Shown piece by piece: positions 30,900-40,448 of a stretch of 43,982 bases of DNA (the stretch's first letter is position 1; each line of letters starts with the position of its first letter). The translations under genes and the position numbers were made by a program. Location: assembly GCA_026770585.1 (NCBI GenBank), contig MU646304.1, positions 2,047,977 through 2,091,958 on the forward strand, read 5' to 3'. The stretch is from Baffinella frigidus (taxonomy: Eukaryota; Cryptophyceae; Cryptomonadales; Baffinellaceae). Under the pieces are notes generated by a model. It did no database searches. It was not told the origin of the DNA and worked only from the letters and a program-made list of their open reading frames with translations.

Positions 30900-32331
30900 C
30901 CCTCTCTCTCGCTATCTATCTCTCGCCGCAACGACCCCCCCGAGGTGTCGCACCCGCGCAAGGCAAAAGTGTGACTCAATTGGGAGATGCACGAGGCAGG
31001 TTCGGGACGGGGGGGGCATGCGCGGCTCTCAAGCCCAACGGGATGGGTAAGAACGAGACGGGCAACTACCGCGATACGGTCATCCCAAGCCCCACACCCT
31101 AAGCCCTCTGCCCTAAACCCTGAACCCTACACCCTGGACCCTACACCCTAAACCCTAAACCTTAAACCCTAAACCCTAAACCCTAAACCGTAAACCCTAA
31201 ACCCTAAACCCTAAAGCAGGTGATCTACAACGTGTTCGTGTGGATGCAGCTTTTCAACGAACTGAACGCGCGGAGGATCTACAACGAACTCAACTGCCTC
31301 GAGGGCGTCTTCGGCAACCCGATCTTCGTCGCAATCTGGGTTGTCTCTGCCTTCGTCCAGGTCCCCCCCCCCCCAGGGAGCTCTCTCTCCCCCTCTCCCT
31401 TTCTCCCCCTCCCTCTTCCTCTCCCTCTCCCTCCCGCGCCCTCTCCTCCTCCGCGCCCCCCCTTCCGGCTCTCCCCCCTTGGATGAGTCTCCTGGTCCGC
31501 GCGGCAGCAAACGGTGTCGTGTGCCGCACAGTGTCCTGCCGAGAGTGGGTGTGAGTGTCAGTGTCCTGGAGGGGCGCACGGGCGGCACTCTAGAGGCACG
31601 GCCAGTGCCACCGCACCCTCCGGTCAGTGCCAGCACACCCTCCGTGGATGAGATGTCATCTCATCCTCTTCCTCGCATCACGGTGACCATCAGCGATGCG
31701 CGAGGCGACCTCTCATCTCTGGCAGCACACGTGACCTCCCGCGCACCCTGGCACGCAGGTGTTGAGCGTCCAGTTTGGGGGGCAAGTGTTCAAGACCGTG
31801 CCCCTCGACATCTACGCGTGGACTGCCTGCGTCGCGGTAACCGCCACCCTCCCGTGTGCCCTCTATGTGTCCTCGCCACTCTCTCCCAGCCCAGACGCGT
31901 TGCGCTTCTCGTCATGGTAGCTCCCGCTACCAGGCCTGACTGACTTGACTCATTGGCAACTCACTGCTGGGGTGCAGGCTGTGAACTTGGTGAAGCAGCG
32001 TGATGCATGATGTTGATGAATGACCGTGATGCAGGATGTTGATGAATCGCGGTGCGTCCGAACGCGGGGTGTGCACTCGCCATCAACTTTCGGTGTCTGG
32101 TCCACCGTCGACCCGGGGAGAGAGAGCGTTGCACCCCTCTCTCTCTCACACACACACACACACACTCACGTCACCTCTCGCACACCCTTGCAGGTGGGGG
32201 CATTCTCGCTCTGTCTGGGGGTGTTCCAGCGCCTCCTTCCAGTCTGTGGCCCCCCTACCAAGGTGCAACCCCCCCCTCCCTCCTCCGTGTCCTCATCCCG
32301 TGGCCAAGTTGCAAGCCCCCCCCCACCCTGA
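18181..32331 (+). CDS. plasma-membrane-type Ca2+-transporting ATPase (P-type IIB), 31 exons, ~1,065 aa
   Basis: Pumps Ca2+ out of the cytosol using ATP. Landmarks in order (residues of the spliced protein): TM1 ~135-152, TM2 ~163-181, actuator TGET at 254-257 (usually TGES; the catalytic Glu256 is kept), TM4 [10 protein letters not shown] at ~414, phosphorylation site CSDKTGTLT with Asp459, [12 protein letters not shown] at 579-581 (nucleotide site), RMLTGD at 682-687, hinge GDGTNDAP with Asp758 and Asp762, TM6 VNLIMDT with Asn852 and Asp856. The PEGL Glu plus TM6 Asn/Asp and absence of an acidic TM5 residue is the single-site PMCA/ACA pattern, not the SERCA one. Residues 1-65 are a Ser/Arg-rich N-terminus. 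The last exon reads to a stop at 32331; the ~22-residue Pro/Ser tail has no recognisable calmodulin-binding helix. Cytosolic regulation may therefore be N-terminal or absent. The start at 18181 is the first ATG before a good donor and is the least certain boundary. Confidence 0.95.
19085..19345. repeat. CT-rich microsatellite in Ca2+-ATPase intron 2
   Basis: (CT)n with CTCG, CCCT and CTTT variants, ending just before the acceptor of exon 19363-19416; it acts as an extended polypyrimidine tract. Confidence 0.9.
19424..20113. other. assembly gap (690 N)
   Basis: Lies in intron 3 of the Ca2+-ATPase. The proteins coded on each side join directly (LFLEAMQ to [11 protein letters not shown]), so no exon appears to be missing. 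Confidence 0.98.
20141..20175 (+). pseudogene. degenerate copy of Ca2+-ATPase exon 3 end
   Basis: Reads GAGATGTTCCTCGAGGCGAT then GCAAGTC, against the real exon end GAGCTTTTCCTCGAGGCCAT then GCAGGTC. It lies just after the gap. Either an intronic duplication of the donor region or a collapsed or duplicated haplotype at the gap. Confidence 0.6.
20355..20685. repeat. GAGT-rich tandem repeats
   Basis: Imperfect (GTGA)n/(GAGT)n and CTGAGGGA repeats in intron 3 of the Ca2+-ATPase. Here the G-rich strand is the sense strand, unlike the heptamer arrays. Confidence 0.9.
21228..21318. repeat. CCCTACA then CCCTAAA heptamer array
   Basis: A homogeneous CCCTACA block followed by CCCTAAA units in intron 4, directly upstream of exon 21342-21429. 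Confidence 0.9.
21735..22200. other. Ca2+-ATPase intron 6 with donor-like duplications
   Basis: Contains repeated CTCACTCAC and CGCCCTCTCTCTG blocks and two extra copies of the exon 6 end (about 21838-21852 and 21909-21925). No exon seen. Confidence 0.6.
22500..22600. repeat. CT microsatellite in intron 7
   Basis: (CT)n with CTCG and CCCT interruptions, sense strand. Confidence 0.95.
22919..23160. repeat. degenerate minisatellite in intron 8
   Basis: About five units of 45-60 bp, each with AGGATTGGTGGGCCA, GTGTTGTGAGGCAGG and GCTGACCTGG words, up to the acceptor of exon 23175-23330. Confidence 0.7.
24034..24121. repeat. GGGCGATGGGCACTGCCAGC minisatellite
   Basis: Three imperfect tandem copies in intron 10 of the Ca2+-ATPase. 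Confidence 0.85.
25706..25929. mobile_element. foldback element overlapping the 5' splice site of intron 13
   Basis: Terminal inverted repeats GAGGTCTGTCGA (25706-25717) and TCGACAGACCTC (25918-25929). A second inverted pair lies inside: GTGCTGTCTTTAGGGTA (about 25747-25763) and ACCCTAAGACAGCA (twice, about 25820-25860). The left repeat holds the exon-13 donor GAG/GTCTGT. The real acceptor is 23 nt beyond the right repeat. The layout suits a transposon-derived intron. Confidence 0.7.
25998..26383. repeat. CCCTCAA/CCCTAAA array filling intron 14
   Basis: A block of CCCTCAA repeats (about 26010-26190) passes into CCCTAAA and CCCCAAA variants up to the acceptor CACCAG. Confidence 0.95.
26968..27275. 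repeat. CCCTAAA array filling intron 16
   Basis: CCCTAAA, CCCTGAA and CCCCAAA units, starting only a few bases after the donor GTACATCCTC. Confidence 0.95.
27356..27465. repeat. heptamer array, intron 17
   Basis: CCCCAAA, CCCTCAA, CCCTGAA units between exons 27283-27355 and 27470-27529; the donor itself is GTAAACCCC, part of the array. Confidence 0.92.
27540..27705. repeat. heptamer array, intron 18
   Basis: Degenerate CCCTAAA units with a perfect run at about 27610-27655. Confidence 0.92.
27759..27905. repeat. heptamer array, intron 19
   Basis: Degenerate CCCTAAA/CCCTCAA/CCCTACA units. Confidence 0.9.
28026..28192. repeat. heptamer array, intron 20
   Basis: Includes a homogeneous CCCGAAA block (about 28076-28112) followed by CCCTAAA and CCCTACA units. 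Confidence 0.92.
29061..29385. repeat. CT and CCCTCT microsatellites, intron 23
   Basis: (CT)n, then (CCCTCT)n, sense strand, in the intron between exons 28976-29060 and 29411-29486. Confidence 0.95.
30434..30495. repeat. 21-bp tandem repeat, three copies
   Basis: TTCTTGGTCCAGTCGTCTTTC in three tandem copies in intron 26. Confidence 0.95.
30866..30925. repeat. CT microsatellite, intron 27
   Basis: (CT)n with CTCG and CTAT variants, sense strand. Confidence 0.9.
31090..31216. repeat. heptamer array, intron 28
   Basis: CCCTACA then CCCTAAA units up to the acceptor AAAGCAG. Confidence 0.92.
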
Positions 32332-33190
32332 CCCCCGTGGCCTCGGTGCAAGCCCCAGAAAGCCCTCGCCCGAAGGCCATCCCCCTTTCGCCATCGGTGT
32401 CAGGATCTTGTCTAGGACTGCCGGACGGCCTGGTGCCGGGGCTTCATCACAACTTTCGCAACAGTTAATTCACTCTTGACTGTTTGTTCCAATAGTTGTG
32501 GCCGGAAACTATTCCCGTCCCGATGAAACCCAGGACCTTGCACTGTTCAATCGTGCCTGGTTCTTTGAGCAAACCGTGCCGAACACAGTTATTGCCTTCG
32601 GTGGCAAAACACGTGTTTTGCTGGAGCTCTGTTGTCGACTTCTGGACAAGAGAGCAGACTCTCTCACAAGACGTTGTGAGGAGACGTTGTGACGAGACGT
32701 GGTGACTCAAGGGGTTGGTGGCATGGCAGGCATCGCAGAGCAGCAATCTTGAGCAAGAACGCCAGGGCGAGTACGGCCGCCTCTGATGCGATCACCTCCA
32801 CTCCTGCGTCCCAACCGACCTCCACTCCTGCGTCCCAACCGACCTCCACTCCCTACGTGTCAAGCCGATCCAGTTTTTAGACCGTGTGGGTATCTAGGGT
32901 CTAACCTTTCCCGGTACAGTCCGAAGAAAAGGATAAATTTAGAATTCCGCGTTGCCTGTAGCCTTCTGAGTGGGAACCCTATGTGGCGAATAAACTCGTG
33001 CATTCAAGCTGCTGTTTGGGGGTGAAGGGGGTGAAGGGTTTCGGTTTTAGCCATTATGCGTTCCACGAGACCAGGCACTAGGGTCCTAGGATTGGATCAT
33101 TCCTTAGTGTTGCGTGATTTGTGGCTTGCGAGTGAAACGAAATACTCCGCAATAGCACCTTGGTGTAAGAAGTTTTGCAGCATCGAACTG
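32332..33190. other. no gene seen downstream of the Ca2+-ATPase
   Basis: A tandem TCCACTCCTGCGTCCCAACC (20-bp unit, about 32799-32850) is the only clear structure. ORFs are short and unrecognised. No clear polyadenylation signal for the pump was identified. Confidence 0.5.
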
Positions 33191-33198
33191 TTTATGAA

Positions 33199-33350
33199 TA
33201 ACACACACGCATACACACGCACACACGCACACGCTCGCGCTCGAGCTCGCCCGCGCGCTCTCTCTCTCCTACATGCACACTCTCTCTCGCTCTCTCTCTC
33301 ACACACACACGCGCACACACACGCTTGCTCTTTCGCGCTAGCTCTCTCAC

Positions 33351-33420
<70 letters not shown>

Positions 33421-33430
33421 NNNNNNNNNN

Positions 33431-33500
<70 letters not shown>

Positions 33501-33520
33501 AACACAAACACACACACACA
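33199..33520. repeat. CA microsatellite with a 10-N gap
   Basis: Mixed CA/CT then a long pure (CA)n, interrupted by 10 N at 33421-33430; true length is unknown. Confidence 0.97.
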
Positions 33521-33529
33521 CAAACGTGC

Positions 33530-34020
33530 CTTGTGTCGTTTGCGCCGTTCTCTGAGGTTGCATCAAACCAGCAGAGCTTCCAGGAAGAGAAAGCGCGACG
33601 AGAACTCCGACCCTGTGCACAATTCTTTTCCTGCAGATCCTTTTTCCGGAAAGAAAAGTTGTTCACCTGTATTTTCTTGGCTGCACTTAGGACTTGTCAC
33701 GATTTTAAAGAGGGTTAAAAACTTCCATCTAGAACCTTAGGAAATGGTCTGTTTTAGCTTGCAAAATGAAAAGTCAGGTCCGAAATCCAGACCCGGTTCT
33801 TGAAAACGTGCTTCTTTCGCTCGTGGAATGGCTCCAACATGTTTTGAAGAGGATGCCTGTACGTGCACGGGTCCGCTTGAGGGGCTGTGGAGAGAGGGTG
33901 CATGAGGGCATGGTGAGTGGGCCCTAGAGTACACAGGGTCCTGTGCTGGTCCAAAAAGGTGGCTGCGGAGTGCATGCGGTTACTCGCTCATCATCACGTG
34001 GCTTGCCACTCGACATTCTT
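33530..34020. other. no gene seen
   Basis: Unique-looking sequence with only short, overlapping ORFs. Nothing recognised. Confidence 0.5.
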
Positions 34021-34021
34021 C

Positions 34022-34190
34022 CCTAAACCCTGAACCCTAAACCCTAATCACTGAACCCCACACCCTAAACCCTAAAACCTGAACCCAAAACCCAAAAACC
34101 AAAACCCAAAACCCAAAACCCAAAACCCAAAACACTGAAACATAAACTATGAACCATGAACCACAAACCCTAGACTCTAAACCCGGTTTG
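34022..34190. repeat. CCCTAAA/CCCAAAA array
   Basis: Degenerate heptamers on the plus strand with a CCAAAAC block. A near copy of its beginning (CTAATCACTGAACCCCACAC) recurs at 35125-35150. Confidence 0.9.
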
Positions 34191-34296
34191 TTGAGCGGGC
34201 TGATCTGCAAAACCGTCATCTCAAAAGTTCTTAACTGGCCGGAGATCCTTAGGATTTCCCTTAGGCCCAAAATTCTAACTGGCCGGAAATGATTTT

Positions 34297-34344
34297 GAAA
34301 AAGACTTAAAATTGTAAGGGCCCCTTACAATTTTAAGTTTTTTC
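34297..34344. repeat. 24-bp near-perfect palindrome
   Basis: Arms GAAAAAGACTTAAAATTGTAAGGG and CCCCTTACAATTTTAAGTTTTTTC meet with no loop at 34320/34321. The flank TTCTAACTGGCCGGAAAT also occurs at about 34230 as TTAACTGGCCGGAGAT. Probably a small foldback element or hairpin. Confidence 0.85.
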
Positions 34345-34554
34345 GTGAAGCGCAAAAAAAAAAAAATCCTGAGGGGGGCCCGTCATTCAAACGGCCATTA
34401 CTCCTCGACCCCCGGGCCAAAACAATTGATCTTTGGATGGACTTCCTAGGATAGTGTCCTCTTTTGATCTGTGTAGATACTTCCTCCAGATAAAGTTTCA
34501 TCCGGATTTACTCAGCCAGAGCTAGACACCGGGAGGGCTGCGCAGAGGCCGCGA

Positions 34555-34628
34555 ATGTTCTCTCTCTCTCTCTCTCTCTCTTTCTATCATTCTATCTCTC
34601 TATCTCGCTCGCTCGCTCGCTCGCTCGC
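34555..34628. repeat. CT/CTCG microsatellite
   Basis: (CT)n then (CTCG)n. Confidence 0.95.
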
Positions 34629-35084
34629 GTGCAAGCCAAGCAGCAGCAGACATTCGTACGGCGTCGATTCCTGTTTGTTTTACTCAGCGTCGATCCCTGT
34701 TTGTTTTACTCATCATCTGCCTGCAGGAGTTATACCGTGGCATCTCTGACCATTTCCAGGCCCACCAGGGCGCGGCACAAGGCCCTGACTGGCCGCCAAA
34801 GCACATATGTAGTTCTCAGGAAACTGTCCCGGCACCGTCTCAGCAGAGCCGTACCTCGCAAACGGCGGGCCCGATGACAAAGGTGAAGTACGGCTCTAAT
34901 GCCACCTTTCCGCGCTGCATCCAGATCAAGCGGGGCTGTCCTTGTCACCCCCTCCCCGCACCTCAATTGACCCTGATCTGCCCCCTCCCCCTCTGGAGAC
35001 TTGTTTTTGGGGGCCCTTGAGATGTCGTTTTGTACAGGTTATTTGGTTCAGGTGGCTAAAAAAAACGGCTTCAAACCTTCAAAC

Positions 35085-35235
35085 CAACCCTAAACTCCAA
35101 ACCTTAATCCCTGAACCCTAAACCCTAATCACTGAACCCCACACCCTAGACCCCTAAGACTTGAACCCAAAACCAAAACCCTAGACACTGAACACTGAAA
35201 CATAAACCATGAACCATAAACCACAAACCCTAGGC
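35085..35235. repeat. CCCTAAA-type array
   Basis: Degenerate heptamers on the plus strand, partly a copy of the 34022-34190 array. Confidence 0.88.
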
Positions 35236-35649
35236 GGCGCACGCGCGGGAAGGCAGAGGAGCGGGAGCAGGCGATGGAACACGGCTGAGGATATGTATCG
35301 AGAGCAGCTGTAGCGAAGCGAAGGGAGTGCCAGCTAGACGCAGCAGAGGCGCCCGTCCACAGGATCACAGCATGGAATTTACTGGATACCCCCGGTTGAG
35401 TCAACTCACCCCCAAAACTACGACCATAAGTGCCTTAGAGCAAACGAGCACCTCATAACCTACAGGGTGCCTTGACCCCCCCCTTGCGAGAGGCACGCAA
35501 TGGGTAAGAAAGACAAATTCAGAGCACACACTAGGTACCCACGCACGCACGTGTGAAGCCCCCAGAGGGATGCTTAGCCAAAAATGGCTGAAGGCTAGCC
35601 CCACACGCACCAGCGTACGAGAGTAACTCGAATGCTACACTGCAAGCGT

Positions 35650-35865
35650 TTCCACTAGCGGAAGCCCCCCTGACGGAAGCCCCCCTGACGGAAGCCCCCC
35701 TGACGGAAGCCCCCCTGACGGAAGCCCCCCTGACGGAAGCCCCCCTGACGGAAGCCCCCCTGTCGGAAGCCCCCCTGGCGGTCCCCCTGGCGGAGACCCC
35801 TCCTGGCGAGAGCCCCCCTGACGGAAGGCCCCATGACGGAAGGCCCCCTGACGGAAGCCCCCCTT
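35650..35865 (-). repeat. 15-bp tandem repeat, pentapeptide-like when translated
   Basis: About nine near-identical GGAAGCCCCCCTGAC units followed by diverged ones. On the minus strand the 15-bp period gives five-residue repeats in every frame (GASVR, GGFRQ, GGLPS). The flanks in one frame read GAFRHGAFRQG, which resembles pentapeptide-repeat (A-F/L-x-x-x) proteins. All three frames stay open across it, so coding cannot be proven. Either a relic of a pentapeptide-repeat gene or a pure minisatellite. Confidence 0.6.
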
Positions 35866-35999
35866 GGCTCCGAGAGCTGAACCAATGATGCTCCGAGAGC
35901 TGAATGCGATGCTCCGAGAGCTGAATGACGGTATTTCGGAGGCCATGATACAAGCCCCCAGCGAGGCCGAATCCCCCTTGATGACGGTCTTTCGGAGGC

Positions 36000-36830
36000 C
36001 TAAACCATATACCCTAAACTCTAAACCATAAACCATAAAACCTAAACTCCCAAACATGAGCTCCAAACCCAAAAACCCAACTAAAAATTCAAAATTCAAA
36101 CCCTACACCCTAAACCCTAAACTCTCAACCCAAAGCCCTAACCATTGGCCATAAACCTTGGCAAACCCCAAAACTCAAAACCTAAACCCTGTACCCTCAA
36201 CCCTCTATCCTGAACCTCCATCCCTAAACCCTGAAATCCAACACTTTAAACTTCATCCCTGACCGCTGACCTTAGCCCTGAACCCAGAAAACCAAAACCT
36301 GAACCCTAAAACTCGAACCCTAAAACCTATACCCTAAACCACAAACTCCAAACCGTAATCCCTAATCTTCCAAAACTCTCGACCCTAAACCGTTAACCCC
36401 CAACCCTAAATTATGAACCTCGCACCCTCAACCCTAAACCTTAAATCATAAACCCTAAACTCTAAACCCTAAACCCCAAATCCAAAACCGTGAACCCAAA
36501 ATCCTAAAACCTAACCCATCAACTATAAATCCCAATCCCTCAACTTTAACCCCTCAGCCCTAATCCCTAACCCCGAATCTAAACCCTGAACCCTAAACCT
36601 TGAACCCTAAAATCTCAAGCTTGAACCCTCAACCCTGAACATCAATCCCTGAACCTTAAACCATAAATTCTTTACCCTAATCCCTGAACTCCAATCCCTC
36701 AACGCTAAACGCTCAATGACAAACCCACAACCCTTAAACCATAATCCCTAAACCATAACCACGACATCCCAAATCCTAAACCCTAAATCCCAACCGAGAA
36801 ACCCACATGTTTAAACCCTAAAAACTTCTT
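36000..36830. repeat. 830-bp degenerate CCCTAAA satellite
   Basis: Highly diverged CCCTAAA, CCCTCAA, CCCTGAA and CCATAAA units on the plus strand with no exon recognised in or beside it. Confidence 0.92.
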
Positions 36831-36839
36831 CCCGCAGAG

Positions 36840-37270
36840 CACCCGCAGAGGGCCTCCGCCTACCCCAAACAAAATCACTCGCCAAACATCGTTACGCCAG
36901 CGAGGCGGGCCGGACAACTTTGTCCAGCTCTGTCTTACTTGGTTTTACCGACTATTGTCAAGTCGACATGCTGGGTGTACGGTACAAATCTATGCGCCTG
37001 TGCTCACCATGCCGATCCTAAGTTTCGGATAATAGTTTCGGACGAATTCAAAGATTTGGGCAGATCCACGCCCGTCATGCTGGTAGACCTAGCAGGTGCC
37101 TCGCCTCGGCTTGGCCTAGTAATTTGGCGACTGTGTCTCGTAAGCGGTCCATTCCTTATCAGGGCAAGAGCATGCGCACCCGACGACTCCTTCAACGCAC
37201 TTTTTTAAGTAAGCCGCTCAGGAGATGGAAAGCGAAGCTGTCGCTCAGGTGTTGGGAACGAAGCCGCTCA
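36840..37270. other. unassigned region with a 90-codon ORF
   Basis: A plus-strand ORF at 36939-37208 contains RIIVSDEFKDLGRSTPVMLV but matches no family I recognise. No splice or promoter evidence. Confidence 0.3.
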
Positions 37271-37279
37271 TGGTCAGTC

Positions 37280-37480
37280 GACCCGACTCAGGCAGAGCTG
37301 GAGCCTGGCCCTGTCTGGCCCGAGCCTGGCCCGAGCCGTCCTGAGCCTTCCGGAACCTGGCCCTGCCTGGCCCTGTCTGGCCCGAGCCTTCCTGAGCCTG
37401 GCCCGAGCCTTCCTGACCCTGGCTCTGCCTGGCCCGAGCCTTCCCGAGCCTGGCCCTGCCTGACCCTGCCTGGAACCCCG
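37280..37480. repeat. GCCTGGCCC minisatellite
   Basis: Imperfect repeats of GAGCCTGGCCC, CCTGTCTGGCCC and GAGCCTTCC (about 10-15 bp unit). Confidence 0.9.
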
Positions 37481-37609
37481 CCGGCACGCATTTCTGGGGC
37501 TGGGTGTGTAGAGCATGGGCTAGCCCCACCAACCAGTTTGAGGCAGAGATAGTCATCAGGGGTTAGGGGTTGGGGGTTAGGGGTTAGGGTTTAAGGCTCA
37601 GGGTTCACG

Positions 37610-37850
37610 TCCAGTGGGAGGATCCCGCCCGCGAGGGAGAGCTTCTCGACGGCCGGCTCCTACTTGATGGCGTTGGATAGCGCGCCCATGTCGATGCCCA
37701 GGCGTGCAGCTGGGACGCCCCGTCAACCCTGGCGCATCAGGTGAACGCAGGGTCGAGCTTCACCGTCACTTGGCCTTGCGAGCTCGCGACCATGGTCTCC
37801 ATGAGTGCGCCTGCCGAGGTGGCGCCGCCCACCATGCCACGGTTTAACGG
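37610..37850 (-). pseudogene. possible remnant of an intron-containing gene
   Basis: The minus strand has two protein-like stretches. One is MVGGATSAGALMETMVASSQ then GQVTVKLDPAFT. The other is GIDMGALSNAIK, an in-frame TAG, then EPAVEKLSLAGGILPLD ending at a GTGAACCCTGAG donor that runs into CCCTAAC-type heptamers (37561-37608). That donor-plus-heptamer layout matches the introns of the real genes here. The in-frame stop suggests decay. Family unknown. Confidence 0.35.
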
Positions 37851-38390
37851 GAAGGGCCTATGAGCCCCCGATTTATGGGACTAGGTTTGGACACCATTGC
37901 GCCAACACATCGAGAGCGTGCCTTTCCTCTTCAGCTACTGCGTGTTGCCCTCAGGAGCCTTTTTGGAGCAATTGGAGCTTTATTCAAGTGTGTAACAGTA
38001 ACACAACGACACCTTCCTTCAAGGCGTTGCGCCGCGCTAGGTACCGCACCGGAGCCGAATAACTAGCAGGTTTCCGTACGCAGACAGTCTGACGGATCCT
38101 TACTTGGCGCACACCTTAACGGTGTTGATCATCAGAAAGTCTTGACGAAAGTGGACGACCAAAAACTTATCAATGAGAGGGAAAGATCGGGGCGCTGCGT
38201 AGCGCCCTCGTGTCCACCTCCTAGATCGCAGAAGACAGCCTGGGCCAGAGACCGAGGACGCCGCCACAGGTCCCCCCGCGTTCGTGCCTACTCGACCCCC
38301 CAGCCCACACAATTGAAGTCCTGCACTACGTGGGGGTCGATCCTCGGTGGTAGACCATGCATGGCCTGTAGTCCAGTGATCTAGAAATAA

Positions 38391-39437
38391 CATCCATTTA
38401 ACAAAGAGGTTTCGCTGTTATTGCCTAACCCGTGCCTTAACCAGACTTTGATCGGTCCATGTTATACCCCGTTTCGCCGGGTGGTGGGGTGTAAGGTTGC
38501 GGTGGGCGGAGGCGGGCGGGGTGTTGGACTGATGAGAAGGGGACGCTGACGAAGCGGGGAGTTCCGTCTTTGTAGCGGTTATTAAGGGAATATTTACCGG
38601 TGGGAATTGGGGTCTTTGAAGGGGGGGGGCGGGGCAGACCATTACGATTCTTGGTGTTATCATGGGCCGGTTGAACACACCAGACACTCCATGGAGGCAG
38701 TTTTTGATGGTGGGTGTATGCAGTTTGTGAGTTGGGGGTTGTGGTGGCCGCAAGTGGGATGAGGGTGGGGGAGGGGTCGGAGCGATCGCGAAGGAGGGGG
38801 GTGAGGGGGTGGAAGTGATGGAGTTTGCGATAGGGGGTGGTGTGGGGATTGGTGCGAGGCTGATATTAAGGAAGGTGAGGAGGGATTGTTGGATGTGGGA
38901 GCCAGCGATGGATACTAGGAGGTAACGCTGAAGGTCAAGGTGGAGGGTGGATTGGGAAGTGGAGGGAGGAAGGGGAGGGCATGCGGTGGAGTTTAGTAGG
39001 GGGGGGGGCAGGCGGTGGAGCGGGTAGGGAGCAGCTAGATGGTCGCGGGTTCTTTGTTGTTGGGGGGCGGGTCGGGCGAATGAGGACGGGGGATTCGTTT
39101 GGGGGGGGGGGCGCCAGAGAGCCTTGCAGGGACCAGCTGAGGTCGGTGATATCTTGGTGGGACAGATTCCATAGTACCTGTCCGGCGTCTTTATCGAAGA
39201 GAATGAAGTTTGTGGGCTGGGGGGGGACGGAGAAGGTGTTGCGTGGGGGGAAGTCTGGGTGTGAGAGGTGGGATTGCGAGAAGCATTTGTTGGTAGTGTC
39301 GTATCAGAGAGATGTGGCAGGGAGCGAGTGCCAACCGAGTGGGGAGCCATGCGGGAGTGCATGGTAAATGGTATGGGATTCACCCCCAGGATCGAGCATT
39401 CAACACCCCCGGGCTGGCCAGAGGTCCAATCTACCAA
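38391..39437 (-). mobile_element. dispersed element copy with a 339-codon ORF
   Basis: The left 90 bp match 1822-1915. A minus-strand ORF (39437-38418) is Pro/Ser/Thr/His-rich and ends with the RGITWTDQSLVKARVRQ peptide shared with the 1.8-kb copy. I recognise no transposase, reverse transcriptase or gag motif, so the element class is open. The proline richness may simply reflect a GGGGTGG-rich sequence read backwards. Confidence 0.4.
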
Positions 39438-39440
39438 CTT
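39366..39440 (-). other. tRNA-like (SINE-head-like) stretch
   Basis: On the minus strand GGAAGTTGGTAGATTGGA resembles a box A and ATGCTCGATCCTGG a box B, about 45 nt apart, as in a worn tRNA-derived SINE head. No clean cloverleaf forms, so it is not called a tRNA. Confidence 0.25.
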
Positions 39441-40448
39441 CCTTTATTAACTTGGAAAACACGACCGCTGTACGCCAGTAGGAGAGATAGGCCGAGACGC
39501 AGGGCTTTAACGCCCATAGCCACCCCTAAGGGTGGTTCGTTCAATGGAGCGCCTCGCCCGCTAGGACGAGCTACCTGCCAGGAGCGGCCATCGTTTTTGG
39601 TCAAGGGCCCAAGTAAGGGTTGGAGCTCGCAACCTCCAGGGTGGGGGTTACAAATTCGATTACTAAAATTTCGTTGATTTCGTTGACTAAAATTTCATCC
39701 CGCCAGGTATTTGATTTAAATGCTCGGCGGAGTTCCCCACACAACGAAAATTACTACACAAGCGACAAAAGAGTCGTGTCCGAAAGGTTCTGACACTTAT
39801 TGACATCTATTGACTTTATTCGAAAGAGAAATGCACGGTGCAGAAATGAGGCGAGCTTAGGAAAATACTCGGGTAATCATCCGGTTGAATCCTAAGGCAA
39901 GAAACTGCCACTACCCATATTGGGGAAGTCCATCAGAGGCAGAAATCCATAAGGAGGCCCAGTCCCCCGATGGCTCCCCGCAGAGCACCCTATTCCATAC
40001 ACAGTTGCCCCCGTGCACGTTCCTTCGAGCGGATGGCAGGTGGGGCAAAAATGTGTGAACCACTCTCCTTGCAGGCCAGGCAAGGAAAGTAGAAATCCCC
40101 TCCACCACCTAGGCCCCCACATTGCATGGTGAGAAAAAGCCCTTCGATGGTGTCTACCCCCACCTCAAGGTCCCCTGTTTGGTCTCAGTCAGATCATAGT
40201 GATGGACCACTGAGACCGCGCCCATCAAGCTGCAGAGCGACCCTAGGTCTCCTCCTCGTAAGTTGCCGACTCATGTCCCTACCCGTGCGGTACTCAGGAC
40301 AGCATCCTACAGGGGTATGAGGCGCCGGTAGCCGCGAAGGCCCCAGGCCACCCCCCCCTACCTCCCCTCGCGAGTCCCCTCGCGCTCTCAATACCCGGGG
40401 CGAAGCGTCACCCACCCACACACCAGCGTCTGTCGAAAGACCCGCCAC
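39441..40448. other. no gene seen
   Basis: Short ORFs only; nothing recognised. It lies between two dispersed-repeat copies (38.4 and 40.45 kb). Confidence 0.5.

Larger units (their letters stand above)
18181..32331 (+). other. exon map of the Ca2+-ATPase gene
   Basis: Exons: 18181-18375, 18750-18902, 19363-19416, 20791-20844, 21342-21429, 21642-21733, 22226-22288, 22687-22773, 23175-23330, 23750-23890, 24357-24510, 24957-25123, 25550-25708, 25953-26004, 26384-26475, 26837-26964, 27283-27355, 27470-27529, 27710-27751, 27940-28022, 28200-28293, 28573-28720, 28976-29060, 29411-29486, 29623-29724, 29936-30028, 30661-30731, 31000-31078, 31220-31360, 31759-31836, 32194-32331. They sum to whole codons (1,043 up to 32262) and every phase agrees. 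Exons 21642-21733 and 29623-29724 end at GC donors (GAG/GCGAGG, GAG/GCATGC). Exon 20791-20844 has alternative donors at GTGGTGGTC, so its end may move by 3-6 bp. The last exon could stop at 32262 (AAG/GTGCAA) if a further exon exists. Confidence 0.88.

Noticed and set aside
38418-39437. Conserved protein-coding gene
   Set aside because: Composition is Pro/Ser/Thr low complexity, no motif, and its end is a dispersed repeat; listed only as a possible element ORF.
39480-39620. tRNA or rRNA fragment
   Set aside because: A few stem-like words (CACCCCTAAGGGTG) but no cloverleaf, no consistent box A/B spacing.
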